NCBI RefSeq assembly: GCF_001542875.1
Contig: NZ_LMAF01000002.1
Location: 1,635,501-1,699,500 of the forward strand
Source: Erythrobacter sp. YT30
GTDB taxonomy: Bacteria; Pseudomonadota; Alphaproteobacteria; Sphingomonadales; Sphingomonadaceae
DNA length: 64,000 nucleotides
Direction of reading: 5' to 3'
Under the pieces are notes generated by a model. That model did not search any database, was not told the DNA's origin, and worked only from the letters and a program-made list of their open reading frames with translations. Below are positions 42,704 to 51,343 of this stretch, in pieces. Both the position numbers and the translations under genes were made by a program. Each line of letters begins with the position of its first letter. The first letter of the stretch is position 1.

Positions 42704-45181
42704 ATGACGTTTGGTTTTTCGTGCGCGGCGCGCAGCTCTCTCATGTTCGGAAGCGGGCTCGCTGCACTTGCGCTTACCGGCACGGGCGCGTTCGCGCAGG
42801 AAACTGGCGGCGCTAATGACGATGCGCTTGTCAGCGAAGGGATAGCTGAGCAGACCGATGATGATCAGCCAATTATCATTGTCACGGGCCAAAAGATCGC
42901 CCGTAGCCTGCAAGATACGCAAGCCTCGGTCGCGGTGATCGATCAGCAGGCAATCCAGGACAAGAACTTCCGCGACGTATACGACGCGCTAAACCAAACG
43001 GCCAATGTGGCCAGCCTGTTTGATGGCGCCGGTTTCTCCATTCGCGGTCTGCGCAACACCGGTGCGGGATCGGGAGAATCCACCAGCGATGTGGCGTCGA
43101 TCTTCGTTGATGGTGTCTTCATTCCGAGCAGCCTTTTAACCAATGGCGCTTTCAGCATTTGGGATGCCCAGAGCGTCGAAGTTTTCAGAGGGCCGCAATC
43201 CACCATTCAGGGACGTAACTCGCTCGCTGGTGCAGTTGTCATTCGTACTGTCGACCCGGGCAACTCGTTTTCAGGTGATTTTCAAGCAGAGTTGGCTGAG
43301 TTCAACACATTCCGCAGTTCAGCGGCTTTAACTATACCGATCGCTCCCAGGCAGGTGTCGTTGCGCCTCGCCGGCGACTATTCGCGGTCAGACGGATTTC
43401 AGAACAGCACATTTCTGGATCGCGATGATATCGACGAATCCGAGGCAATCACCGGCAGGGCAACTTTGCTGCTAACACCTGAGTTCGCGCCCGATCTCAC
43501 AGCCCGTTTCTCCCTCACTTATTCGGACAACGAAGAAGGCGAGAACCGCGTGGTAGAAGAGCTGTTTCGACAGGATGGCCAGCGCACATCCAACCAGAAC
43601 AACATAGATCGCCAAGGCGCCGAAGCATACATTGCTTCGGGTGAGATCAGCTACGAATTCAGCGACGAATGGTCGCTCACATCGATCACCAGTTTCATCG
43701 ACAGCACCAGCTTCTTCAACTTTGACCCGGATAGCACCAATCCGACCGTCACTGAATTGAACGATGATCTGCAACGCACTCAAAACGATGACCGCATCTT
43801 CACTCAGGAACTTCGCCTGACTTATGAGGGCGATGGTATTTCAGCGCTGCTCGGTGGGTACTTCTTTGACAATGAGGGAAGCGGTGACAGCGATAACAGT
43901 ACTGTAGTCGACACCAACTTTGCGTTTCCACAAGCGCCCACCTTGGCGGGTTTGATCTTCATGACGCCAGCGCCATCGCCCCAACAAATCGCCCAAGCAA
44001 CAGCAATTCGTCAGCTTATCGTAGCAGAGGTTCCAAACTTCCCCGTGCAACTGGTGCGGCAGAGCACGACAGATGTTCAGAATTACGCAGTCTTTGGCGA
44101 AGCGACGATTGATCTAACCGATAGCTTGCACATTACGCTAGGCGCTCGATACGATAAGGAAGAGGTCAGTCAGACGGTTTTCGACGCGACAATCGTCCCA
44201 GATCTGACAGTCGGCAATCCCTTGATCGATCCAGTTCTATTGGCAGCACAGCAGCAGTTTTCAAACGCCTTCACATTCGAAGCAGACAACGACTTTGAGG
44301 CTTTCTTGCCCAAAGCTGGCATCGTTTACGATATCAGTGATGATGTATCGCTCGGCTTCACCTATCAGCGTGCATACCGGGCTGGTGCTCTTTCGTTCAA
44401 CACGTTCCGAGCGGCTTTGGCCCCCGAGGGAAGCGATCAGGCGGCCCTCGAACAGGCTAATATCGTCAACAGCTTTGACCCAGAATTCACCAACAATTAC
44501 GAGCTCTCGTTCCGCTCGGTTTGGGGCGGTGGCGCGCTTGTCCTGAACGCAAACGCGTACATCATCGATTACACCGACCAGCAGATCCTTGTTCAGTTGA
44601 CGCCAAATCCGCTCGATACGATCACCGACAACGCGGGTGCATCGCGTCTCATGGGCTTCGAGATTGAGAGCACTTTCGAGCCGACTGACGGTCTCACCAT
44701 GTTCGTCAATCTAGGCTATTCCGATACGGAGTTCACCGAGGCCGCAGCGGTCCTTGGCGGCGACATAACGGGGTTTGAGTTTACCTACGCACCTGATGTG
44801 ACCGTGGGGATCGGCGGGCGCTACGAGCATGACAGCGGTTTCTACACGAACCTTCAAACCCGCTTCACCGATGGTAGCTTTACCAGCGTCGTTGATCTCA
44901 ATCGCAGCGCGCCCACAATCGAAGAGCGCGTGCAGCAGCCAACGGGTTTTAACGATTCCGCTTTTACCGTTGATCTCAATATCGGGTGGGAGGGCGATTA
45001 CTTCGGGGTCGAAGTGTTCGTTCGCAACCTCACCGACGAAGAATTCTTCACCTTCGATCCGTTCAACGACCCTGTTGATGCGGTAAACAGCCCGCGCGGC
45101 CCCTTCATTCCGAACAACGAGACCACCGCAATTGTGGGTGCGCCTCGACAATTCGGTGTGCGGGTCCGGGGAAGCTTCTGA
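42704..45181 (+). CDS. TonB-dependent siderophore-type receptor (825 residues)
   Basis: An outer-membrane receptor with signal peptide (GSGLAALALTGTGAFAQ) and TonB-box-like IIIVTGQKIARSLQDTQ. The plug domain has YDALNQTANVASLFDGAGFS, FSIRGLRNTGAGSGES, VASIFVDGVFIPSS and VEVFRGPQSTIQGRNSLAGA. A long barrel ends FGVRVRGSF with the C-terminal Phe. It starts at ATG 42704, right after a TTG. The downstream small membrane proteins and PepSY protein are those typical of ferric-siderophore uptake loci. The exact ligand is unknown. Confidence 0.92.
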   Translation: MTFGFSCAARSSLMFGSGLAALALTGTGAFAQETGGANDDALVSEGIAEQTDDDQPIIIVTGQKIARSLQDTQASVAVIDQQAIQDKNFRDVYDALNQTANVASLFDGAGFSIRGLRNTGAGSGESTSDVASIFVDGVFIPSSLLTNGAFSIWDAQSVEVFRGPQSTIQGRNSLAGAVVIRTVDPGNSFSGDFQAELAEFNTFRSSAALTIPIAPRQVSLRLAGDYSRSDGFQNSTFLDRDDIDESEAITGRATLLLTPEFAPDLTARFSLTYSDNEEGENRVVEELFRQDGQRTSNQNNIDRQGAEAYIASGEISYEFSDEWSLTSITSFIDSTSFFNFDPDSTNPTVTELNDDLQRTQNDDRIFTQELRLTYEGDGISALLGGYFFDNEGSGDSDNSTVVDTNFAFPQAPTLAGLIFMTPAPSPQQIAQATAIRQLIVAEVPNFPVQLVRQSTTDVQNYAVFGEATIDLTDSLHITLGARYDKEEVSQTVFDATIVPDLTVGNPLIDPVLLAAQQQFSNAFTFEADNDFEAFLPKAGIVYDISDDVSLGFTYQRAYRAGALSFNTFRAALAPEGSDQAALEQANIVNSFDPEFTNNYELSFRSVWGGGALVLNANAYIIDYTDQQILVQLTPNPLDTITDNAGASRLMGFEIESTFEPTDGLTMFVNLGYSDTEFTEAAAVLGGDITGFEFTYAPDVTVGIGGRYEHDSGFYTNLQTRFTDGSFTSVVDLNRSAPTIEERVQQPTGFNDSAFTVDLNIGWEGDYFGVEVFVRNLTDEEFFTFDPFNDPVDAVNSPRGPFIPNNETTAIVGAPRQFGVRVRGSF

Positions 45182-45192
45182 GACCAGCTTCC

Positions 45193-45537
45193 ATGGACCT
45201 GCTCACCATTACAGCGCTGCTTTACGTATCTTCGGTCGGATTTTTTCACGCGGGCACGAAGCGTACGGCGTTTACAAAAGTGAAGAGCTCGGCCGCGCTC
45301 CGGCGAACGCTGTCGCTCTTGGCCTGGGCCGGAGTGATCGCTGCGCTTGGACTGATAGTCTCTCGCAAGGGCTTTGAGGTTGGCATCCCGCTTTGGATTG
45401 GGGCTTGGGTTGTCGCGGCTGTCCTGAGCGTGTTTTTGGAGGCGGTCTGGAAGCGCGCGCATTTACCGAGCGCTCTTGTGAGCATCGCCGTGTTCGCTCT
45501 CGGGCTCGCGCTCGTGCCGTGGGGGGCAAGCTCATGA
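45193..45537 (+). CDS. Small membrane protein of iron-uptake locus (DUF3325-like)
   Basis: A 114-residue inner-membrane protein with three to four helices, for example LLTITALLYVSSVGFFHAG, LLAWAGVIAALGLIVSR and SIAVFALGLALVPWG. Size, helices and position between a TonB receptor and a PepSY protein fit the DUF3325 group. The family call is by context and pattern, not by a strong motif. Its stop overlaps the next start by 4 bp. Confidence 0.68.
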   Translation: MDLLTITALLYVSSVGFFHAGTKRTAFTKVKSSAALRRTLSLLAWAGVIAALGLIVSRKGFEVGIPLWIGAWVVAAVLSVFLEAVWKRAHLPSALVSIAVFALGLALVPWGASS

Positions 45538-45851
45538 GCCCGGTGATGATGGGCGTGCTCGGCACACTTCTGCTCGGCATCTGCTATGGGACATGGCGCA
45601 ATCCGCGGCTTTGGAGCGCGCTGTTCTGGTCGTTCGTCGCGACCTTCATGCTCACCGCGGCTTTGTCAGTCGCCTTTCCTGCCCCGTTCAAAGACAAGGT
45701 TTTCGCGCTGACAATCGTGATGCCATTGGTCTGGGTCGGTTTCCAGTTCTGGCTGTATTGGAACCCGGGACGTTGGACTGTCACCATAGCCCTGTTTGTG
45801 ATAACGATTCTCAGTACAGCAACTGTATTGATCAGCCCGCCTCCTGTCTGA
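45534..45851 (+). CDS. Small membrane protein of iron-uptake locus
   Basis: A 105-residue hydrophobic protein with about three helices (MGVLGTLLLGICYGTW, FWSFVATFMLTAALSVAF and VTIALFVITILSTATVLI). ATG 45534 overlaps the preceding stop (ATGA). Such small membrane proteins (for example DUF3649 types) accompany PepSY ferric reductase-like proteins. The specific family is uncertain. It ends 19 bp before the PepSY gene. Confidence 0.68.
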   Translation: MSPVMMGVLGTLLLGICYGTWRNPRLWSALFWSFVATFMLTAALSVAFPAPFKDKVFALTIVMPLVWVGFQFWLYWNPGRWTVTIALFVITILSTATVLISPPPV

Positions 45852-45870
45852 TTTCTTGCAAGGATCATCG

Positions 45871-47484
45871 ATGGCCAATCGCGAACGCCAAATCCGCATC
45901 TACGATCTGCACTCATGGACCGGCGTAGCGCTCGGCATCATGATGTTCTTTGTCTGCTTCACGGGCAGCGTGGCGCTCTTCCACCATGAGTTTGAGCCTT
46001 GGGAAGATGAAGCGCGGCGCGGTGAGATTGCAGCGAACTCGGTTCCGATCCATGACACTCTGACTGAGTTTGTGGAAACGCGAACCGAAGGCTTCGAACC
46101 GACTTTCGTCAATGCGACTTTGCCGCATGGCGAACACGGACACTACGATCTCTTTGCAGGCGGAAATGACGAGGAGGGGGAATTCCAGTTCGTCGAAGCC
46201 CGATATTCCGCGACGACCGGCGAAGAACTGGCTTTCCGCGAGGATGGCGCAAACCGCCTGCTCTACAATCTGCACCGCGACCTCTCTTGGCCGGAGACAC
46301 TTGGAGGTCGGCAGGTTGGGCGCATTGTAGTAGGTCTAGTCGGGATTGCATTTCTTTTGCTAGTCCTCACTGGGGTTGTCGCTCACACGAAAATCACAAA
46401 GGAACTCTTCACTCTCCGCTACCTCAAGTCTGTTCGCCTTAAATGGCAGGACAGCCACAAAGTGCTGGGGCTTTGGACATCGCCATTCGCTGCGATGATT
46501 GCCTTGACCGGAGCCTTCCTTGGCGTTGTCGCTCTGCTCCTCCCTCTTATGGCGTTCGTCACCATGAAAGGTGATGAGGAAGCTCTCATTGAAAAGCTCG
46601 GCCTTGCCCAGGGCGAGCCTGCCGGGATCAGCGCGCCGATGCTTCCAGTCGATACGATCGGGCCGCGCGTTCATCCGGAAACCGGCAATCCAGTAACATT
46701 CATCCAGTACACCAACTGGGGTGATCAAAACGCCACCGCGCGTCTCCACTATAAGGCCGAAACGCGCCTACTGTACTCGGATGTTATTGAGACAAGCGCT
46801 GTTACCGGCGAGCGAATTCCCAACACCGACATCTTCACTAGCGGAGGCGCGTTCGGCTATGTGCTCGCGACCTTCTCGCCGCTTCACTATGGGACTTATG
46901 GCGGGATCACTCTGAAGCTGATTTACTTCGCGCTCGGCATGTCGATTGCGATCATGTCAGCTCTGGGAACTATGATGTGGATCGAGCGACGCAGGCATGG
47001 CGGCGAAGGCGGCAAGAGCGACCGGTTCTATGCGATCTTGAGCGGTATCAACACTGGCGTTTGCGCCGGGTTGCCGCTTGCATCCGTCGCTGTGCTTGCT
47101 TTCGACAAGGTCTACTGGGGCGCAGAAGCGGCACGATATTCAGCCATGGTCTGGTTCTTTTTCGGCGCGTGGATAGTCGCTGCCATCGGCGGTTTTGTGC
47201 GCGGCAATGATTACAAGGCAAACCGCGAAATGCTTGCTGCGACCGGCTTTGGCCTTATCGCTCTTGCAGCGCTCAACTGGGTCGTCACCGACGATTTTTT
47301 GTGGAGCGCATTTGGAACCGGGGCGGCTGGATCGGCGTGGTTCGATCTGGCGTTTATTCTTCTAGGCTCTGCTGCGATTGCTGTTGCCGCCAAGCTGCCC
47401 GCAGATCGCCCTGTCGACAAGCGCCGTGATAGAAAATCTGCGTCTTCTAGAGAAGTAGATGCCGAGCTCCAGCCTGCCGAATAG
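45871..47484 (+). CDS. PepSY-associated membrane helix protein (ferric-siderophore reduction type)
   Basis: An inner-membrane protein of 537 residues with PepSY_TM architecture. Helix 1 contains LHSWTGVALGIMMFFVCFTG (with conserved His), then a periplasmic PepSY region. The second helix is VGLVGIAFLLLVLTGVVAH, the third follows HKVLGLWTSPFAAMIALTG, and FALGMSIAIMSALGTMMW comes later. Extra C-terminal helices extend the usual length. Paired His residues on the helices (HSW, HRDLSWP, DSHKVLG) could bind haem. Members are thought to reduce or handle ferric siderophores taken up by the neighbouring receptor. Confidence 0.87.
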   Translation: MANRERQIRIYDLHSWTGVALGIMMFFVCFTGSVALFHHEFEPWEDEARRGEIAANSVPIHDTLTEFVETRTEGFEPTFVNATLPHGEHGHYDLFAGGNDEEGEFQFVEARYSATTGEELAFREDGANRLLYNLHRDLSWPETLGGRQVGRIVVGLVGIAFLLLVLTGVVAHTKITKELFTLRYLKSVRLKWQDSHKVLGLWTSPFAAMIALTGAFLGVVALLLPLMAFVTMKGDEEALIEKLGLAQGEPAGISAPMLPVDTIGPRVHPETGNPVTFIQYTNWGDQNATARLHYKAETRLLYSDVIETSAVTGERIPNTDIFTSGGAFGYVLATFSPLHYGTYGGITLKLIYFALGMSIAIMSALGTMMWIERRRHGGEGGKSDRFYAILSGINTGVCAGLPLASVAVLAFDKVYWGAEAARYSAMVWFFFGAWIVAAIGGFVRGNDYKANREMLAATGFGLIALAALNWVVTDDFLWSAFGTGAAGSAWFDLAFILLGSAAIAVAAKLPADRPVDKRRDRKSASSREVDAELQPAE

Positions 47485-47517
47485 GCCTAGCTGAGCGTAA
47501 GTCTGAGACACCATAGT

Positions 47518-47549
47518 AGCGTCTGCTTCCACCCCCAGAAGCGGACGCT
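47518..47549. repeat. Module-junction hairpin repeat, copy 3
   Basis: Arms AGCGTCTGCTTC (47518-47529) and GAAGCGGACGCT (47538-47549) pair over 12 positions with one G-U and an eight-base loop. It could terminate the iron-uptake operon, although no T run follows. It closely resembles the copy at 51101. Confidence 0.75.
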
Positions 47550-47579
47550 GACTAGGTTTAGGCCAGCGCCCAACTCCGG

Positions 47580-48218
47580 TCAGATCTCGGTTTTCTCGGC
47601 AAGTGTAAGAGCGTCTTCTATATCGACGCCAAGGTATCGGACAGTGTTTTCAATCTTGGAATGACCAAGCAAAATTTGGATTGCTCGGATGTTACCTGTG
47701 GCCTTGTAGATGATCGAGTCCTTCGTTCGACGAAGCGAATGTGTGCCATATTGCTCTGGACGCAGGCCAATCGCTTCAACCCACTCATCGACAAGCCGAG
47801 CGTATTGCCGCGTGCTCAAATGACGGGTGTGATCCACCCGGCTCGGAAAGACGAAGTTCTCGACGTTACCTCCTCTCAGCTCCAGCCAGGCAAACAGGCT
47901 TGCCCGCGCGTCTGCCGCTATCTCGAACTGAACGGGGCGTCCCGTCTTGCGCTGAGTGATCGTAGCCCGCATTCTAATTTCTGGACCGCTCACCAAGTCA
48001 CCAATCTTGAGCTCTACGAGGTCGCAACCGCGTAACTTGCTGTCGATCGCCAGATCAAACAGCGCTCGGTCTCTGATGCGTTCCTCACGATCAAGGAAAA
48101 AGCGGATCGCCCAGATTTGTTTCTGATTGAACGGACGCTTGGGGCCGATCTTAGCGCCAAAGTTCCAGGGCACGCGGTTTTGAGCAGCAGGGTCAAAGTG
48201 TGAGTAAGTCATGTTCAT
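47580..48218 (-). CDS. Tyrosine recombinase/integrase, catalytic domain only
   Basis: A 212-residue site-specific recombinase. The catalytic residues are visible: Arg in DSKLRGCDLVELKIGD (about residue 64), Lys region RKTGRPVQFE, HSLRRTK (HxxR, about 160-166), then ILLGHSKIENTVRYLGVD with the His and the nucleophilic Tyr. It lacks the N-terminal core-binding domain of phage integrases, so it resembles the short recombinases of plasmids and genomic islands. It may mobilise the neighbouring module. The gene is flanked by hairpin repeats. Confidence 0.87.
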   Translation of the reverse strand: MNMTYSHFDPAAQNRVPWNFGAKIGPKRPFNQKQIWAIRFFLDREERIRDRALFDLAIDSKLRGCDLVELKIGDLVSGPEIRMRATITQRKTGRPVQFEIAADARASLFAWLELRGGNVENFVFPSRVDHTRHLSTRQYARLVDEWVEAIGLRPEQYGTHSLRRTKDSIIYKATGNIRAIQILLGHSKIENTVRYLGVDIEDALTLAEKTEI

Positions 48219-48594
48219 TCTCCATGGCCGGAATGGCCTCGGAGAATGTCCGCTTCTGAGAGCTAAGATCCCGGATGGTTATGTCTGGGATTGGGGCGCA
48301 TTGCGGTCATTCGGAGTGAGATCGAGCCAACTCGAGCAGCTCGATTGCCCGGTTCAGTTCGCATAGAGCGCTTTCAATGGTGGATTGGACCTGATTAGGC
48401 TGCTTGCTTGGTAGGAGTATGAGCTCGGCGCTAGTATCCTCAAGAATCATTCCAACCTACGCCGACAACTCCATTGCTGTGTCTTTCCGCTTTTCATCCA
48501 TGGGGGCAAACAGCCGCCATTGTGCGCAGAAGTCCATAACTAGCTTTTTGAAAGTCAAGCTGCATGGAGCTACCGGTTGGGGCGCAAGTCGGCA
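48219..48594. other. Gap between the two recombinase genes
   Basis: About 375 bases. A half copy of the junction repeat (GTCCGCTTCTG at about 48248-48258) lies just upstream of the integrase start, and one small minus-strand frame (48307-48450) is described separately. Confidence 0.5.
48307..48450 (-). CDS. Possible 47-residue helical peptide, hypothetical
   Basis: ATG 48450 to TGA 48307-48309. The product is acidic, with one amphipathic helix (QSTIESALCELNRAIELLEL). This pattern looks like a real coiled protein rather than a shadow frame. Ribosome site is weak (GTTGGA). It lies between the serine recombinase and the integrase, on their strand. Function unknown. Confidence 0.4.
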   Translation of the reverse strand: MILEDTSAELILLPSKQPNQVQSTIESALCELNRAIELLELARSHSE

Positions 48595-50241
48595 TTACTG
48601 GGCCAGGTATCTTTCTGCTTGCGTCTGCCAAGAGCCAGGTACTGCTTCCGGTGCGAACAGGCCGCTTGTTGTGAGGTCGCCGCGGGCGCGGCCATCCAGG
48701 AAGGCGTCGGTTAGCTTCGGGGATAAAAAAGCCAGTCGTACAATGCGGGTCACGTAAGAGGCTGTGACCTTTTCTCTCCGCGCAAGACCGGCGATGTCGA
48801 GCTTGCCCTTGGCGAGTTCTTTCCACCACGCATGAGCTCGAGCCAGTGTCGCAATCATCTGAGGCGATGCGTTTTGTTGTGTGTGCGTCACCTCGGAGCT
48901 GTCGACGAAGCGCAGCGTATAGCCAGACCTTGCGAGCGAACATTTGACGAGAATATCGATAGGATCGTTGTTGGTGTCATCGATAGTAACCCCAAACCAG
49001 GTGCACAAACCGGCCCTACTGAGACGTATCGCGAGGTGATCGGGATGAACGCGGACTTGCTCGATGAGGACGGGGATGTCTGCGGCCCTGACCTTCCTCG
49101 CGCCATTGTCGCTAGACATATGCCTAGCCCACTGCGCAAAAGCCGCGGGACTAAGTTTCTCAAGCAGTTGCGTCGGCGTGGTTAAAGCTGCTTCGATCTT
49201 ACCGCGCACAAGGCGCTCAAGCTTCGAGGCAGGGACCCTGATTGCTTTCTGTCCTGAGCCGTGAGCCTTCTGATGCGATCGACTGACGTAATAGCGGTAT
49301 CGTTTCTTGCCCTTCGTTGTGTGCACCGGAACGAGCGGCTTGTCGTGCCTATCGAACAGCAATCCTGCGAGCGGGCTGGTGTTGCGCCGCGTTGCAAGGC
49401 GCTTTCCAGGAGAATTGCTCGTCAGCCTCCCTTGGACACGCTTCCACTGCTCAAGATCAATGATGGCCGTGTGTTGACCTTCAAAGGTCGCACCCTTGTG
49501 AGCGATGCGCCCAATGTAGATCGGGTTTTTGAGCATTGTATAGATTTGCCCACGTCCGAGATGACCCCCTCCATAGGCCTTGCCCTTCTGCGTGGTTCTT
49601 ACTGGCGAGCGCACATCCTCTTGGAGGAGTGCTTCTTGTACCAGCCTGACATTGCCCAGTTGCTCGTAGCGATCAAACACTAGCTGCACGATCTGTTTAT
49701 GCTCGGGGACGACCTTCAAGCTCCGACCATCCGGCTCGTAGCCCAGAGGCGAGATCCCTCCCATCCACATACCCTTTGATTTAGAAGCTGCAATCTTGTC
49801 GCGGATCCGTTCAGCGGTGACCTCTCGCTCAAATTGAGCAAACGAAAGCAGCATATTAAGTGTGAGCCGCCCCATACTCGTTGTGGTGTTGAATGACTGG
49901 GTCACCGAGACAAAGCTTGTCTCTGCCTCATCGAAGGTCTCAACAAGCTTGGCAAAGTCGAGTAAAGACCGGGTGAGCCGATCGACCTTGTAGACGACGA
50001 TGATGTCGATCCGGCCTGAACACACATCAGAAAGGAGGCGTTGCAGGGCAGGGCGCTCTAGCGTGCCCCCAGACAGGCCGCCGTCATCGTAGCGTTCCTT
50101 GCTTAAGCTCCATCCTTCGCTCGCCTGGCTCGCGATATAGGCGGCGCAAGCCTCGTATTGCGCGTCGAGTGAGTTGAAGTCTTGCTCCAGACCATCTTCA
50201 CTCGACTTACGAGTGTAGATTGCGCAGCGGACACTCGTCAT
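48595..50241 (-). CDS. Large serine recombinase
   Basis: A 548-residue recombinase of the resolvase/invertase superfamily. The N-terminal catalytic domain has CAIYTRKSSEDGLEQDFNSL with the nucleophilic Ser near residue 13, IIVVYKVDRLTRSLLDFAKL, and FEREVTAERIRDKIAASK. A recombinase domain (GYEPDGRSLKVVPEHKQIV and IYTMLKNPIYIGRI) follows. A zinc-ribbon/coiled C-terminal part is reduced. The C-terminus has an HTH-like REKVTASYVTRIVRLAFLSP. Its start overlaps the DUF2924 gene by 4 bp. This serine recombinase-DUF2924-DUF3489 trio is common in alphaproteobacterial islands. Confidence 0.92.
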   Translation of the reverse strand: MTSVRCAIYTRKSSEDGLEQDFNSLDAQYEACAAYIASQASEGWSLSKERYDDGGLSGGTLERPALQRLLSDVCSGRIDIIVVYKVDRLTRSLLDFAKLVETFDEAETSFVSVTQSFNTTTSMGRLTLNMLLSFAQFEREVTAERIRDKIAASKSKGMWMGGISPLGYEPDGRSLKVVPEHKQIVQLVFDRYEQLGNVRLVQEALLQEDVRSPVRTTQKGKAYGGGHLGRGQIYTMLKNPIYIGRIAHKGATFEGQHTAIIDLEQWKRVQGRLTSNSPGKRLATRRNTSPLAGLLFDRHDKPLVPVHTTKGKKRYRYYVSRSHQKAHGSGQKAIRVPASKLERLVRGKIEAALTTPTQLLEKLSPAAFAQWARHMSSDNGARKVRAADIPVLIEQVRVHPDHLAIRLSRAGLCTWFGVTIDDTNNDPIDILVKCSLARSGYTLRFVDSSEVTHTQQNASPQMIATLARAHAWWKELAKGKLDIAGLARREKVTASYVTRIVRLAFLSPKLTDAFLDGRARGDLTTSGLFAPEAVPGSWQTQAERYLAQ

Positions 50242-50657
50242 GCTGCGGCCCTAGTTTTAAGGCCGAAGAATGCAGGGCCAGACCAATGTGTGCCGGTGAT
50301 CGCTTTGGCCACTTGGCTAAGTGAATTCCAGCTCTGGTCACTCCAACAAATAGCGCCTTCATCATCAATAGTGACGACATGCACGGTCCCATTCCATTCG
50401 CGAACCAAACGCATGCCTGAAGTAATGCGATCCGTCTTGGTCTTTCCTTTCGCGGCTTGCTCGAGCTGCTGCTGTGTCCGACGGGAAAGCCCACCGAATG
50501 CTTGAGCCTGCAGTTCCCACGCCAATGCCAGTCGAAGCATTGCTGCGCTAAGGCGCGGGACTGGACTGGAAGTGATTGTAGCCCATCGTTTGCGAAGGTC
50601 ATGCAACGACATAGTCTCGAGCGAGGCGAGGTTATCCCCTACGACCTTGTCACTCAT
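50238..50657 (-). CDS. DUF2924 domain protein
   Basis: A 139-residue protein of the DUF2924 family. Typical features are LHDLRKRWATITSSPVPRLS at residues 18-37, AMLRLALAWELQAQAFGGLS, and a C-terminal domain with RLVREWNGTVHVVTIDDEGA and WNSLSQVAKAITGTHWSGP. It is nearly always encoded just before a large serine recombinase and is thought to assist it; the mechanism is not known. It overlaps both neighbours by 4 bp. Confidence 0.9.
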   Translation of the reverse strand: MSDKVVGDNLASLETMSLHDLRKRWATITSSPVPRLSAAMLRLALAWELQAQAFGGLSRRTQQQLEQAAKGKTKTDRITSGMRLVREWNGTVHVVTIDDEGAICWSDQSWNSLSQVAKAITGTHWSGPAFFGLKTRAAA

Positions 50658-50868
50658 GAGCTTGTCTCAACGATACGGTAGCATGTGGCCTCGCCGCGTT
50701 TCGTGCGCTCGATGGTATGCCCCTTTTTGCGGAGGCTAGTCAGAGCGGCGCGGATCGAATGCTTTTGCCAGCCTGTTCCTTCTCAAGCTCGTCAAGAGTT
50801 GCTCCTTTCGCACATTCCAGAAGTGGCACGAAGGTGGCGGTTTTGGTTGTGGGTTTACTTTTGCTCAT
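50654..50868 (-). pseudogene. Frameshifted DUF3489 protein
   Basis: From ATG 50868 the frame encodes MSKSKPTTKTATFVPLLECA and then ATLDELEKEQA. The family's continuation GWQKHSIRAALTSLRKKGHT, IERTKRGEATCYRIVETSS is in another frame and ends at TGA 50654-50656, overlapping the DUF2924 start. The shift is at about 50770-50790. The intact protein would be about 70 residues with a winged-helix-like fold. Without the shift it would form the first gene of the recombinase operon. A sequencing error cannot be excluded. Confidence 0.82.
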
Positions 50869-51343
50869 GGGCTTTCCTTTCAAGGCAGAGGCACGGTGTA
50901 TGCTTCCATTGCCGAAAGGTCCGACAAAGCGGAGTTGTGTGGTAGGCGATCGGATGACCTGACTGCGAGGGCCGAGGTCAGTGGTGAGACCAATGCTCTG
51001 AGTTCAGGCTAAGTCGAGTGGAAAGTGCCTTGAAACGATAATTACTGGGCAAGGTGAGTTCTCAAGCGGCTTCTTGCAGTGAAGGGTCTGAAAGGAAACA
51101 ACGTCCGTTTCTGCAGGTGGAAGCGGAAGCCCAAAATTCAATCATAAGCGATCTGGTAAGAGAATTCGCACTTATAAACTCTGTCCAAAATCCCGTTGGA
51201 ACTGATAGAGTTAAAAAAACATGAAAAACGTTTATATACTTTGACGGTATTATAGAGTACTGTGGTGATAGATATTGAGTGGTTAGAACTCATTTAGTTA
51301 ACATCGGGTCCGCACTTTGTTTCCAGACTACCTGGAGAATGCT
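50869..51343. other. AT-rich intergenic region before the giant genes
   Basis: About 470 bases, notably AT-rich from 51130 to 51310 compared with the surroundings. A possible -35 (TTGACG, 51241-51246) with a weak -10 (GTGATA, 51265-51270) could drive the giant operon. It also contains junction repeat copy 4. No gene is supported. Confidence 0.45.
51101..51128. repeat. Module-junction hairpin repeat, copy 4
   Basis: Arms TCCGTTTC (51105-51112 region) and GAAGCGGA (51120-51127) pair over eight positions with one G-U. Compared with the reverse complement of the 47518 copy, the stretch GTCCGYTTCTGNNGGTGGAAG is shared, so the two copies bracket the recombinase module in opposite orientations. Confidence 0.7.
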
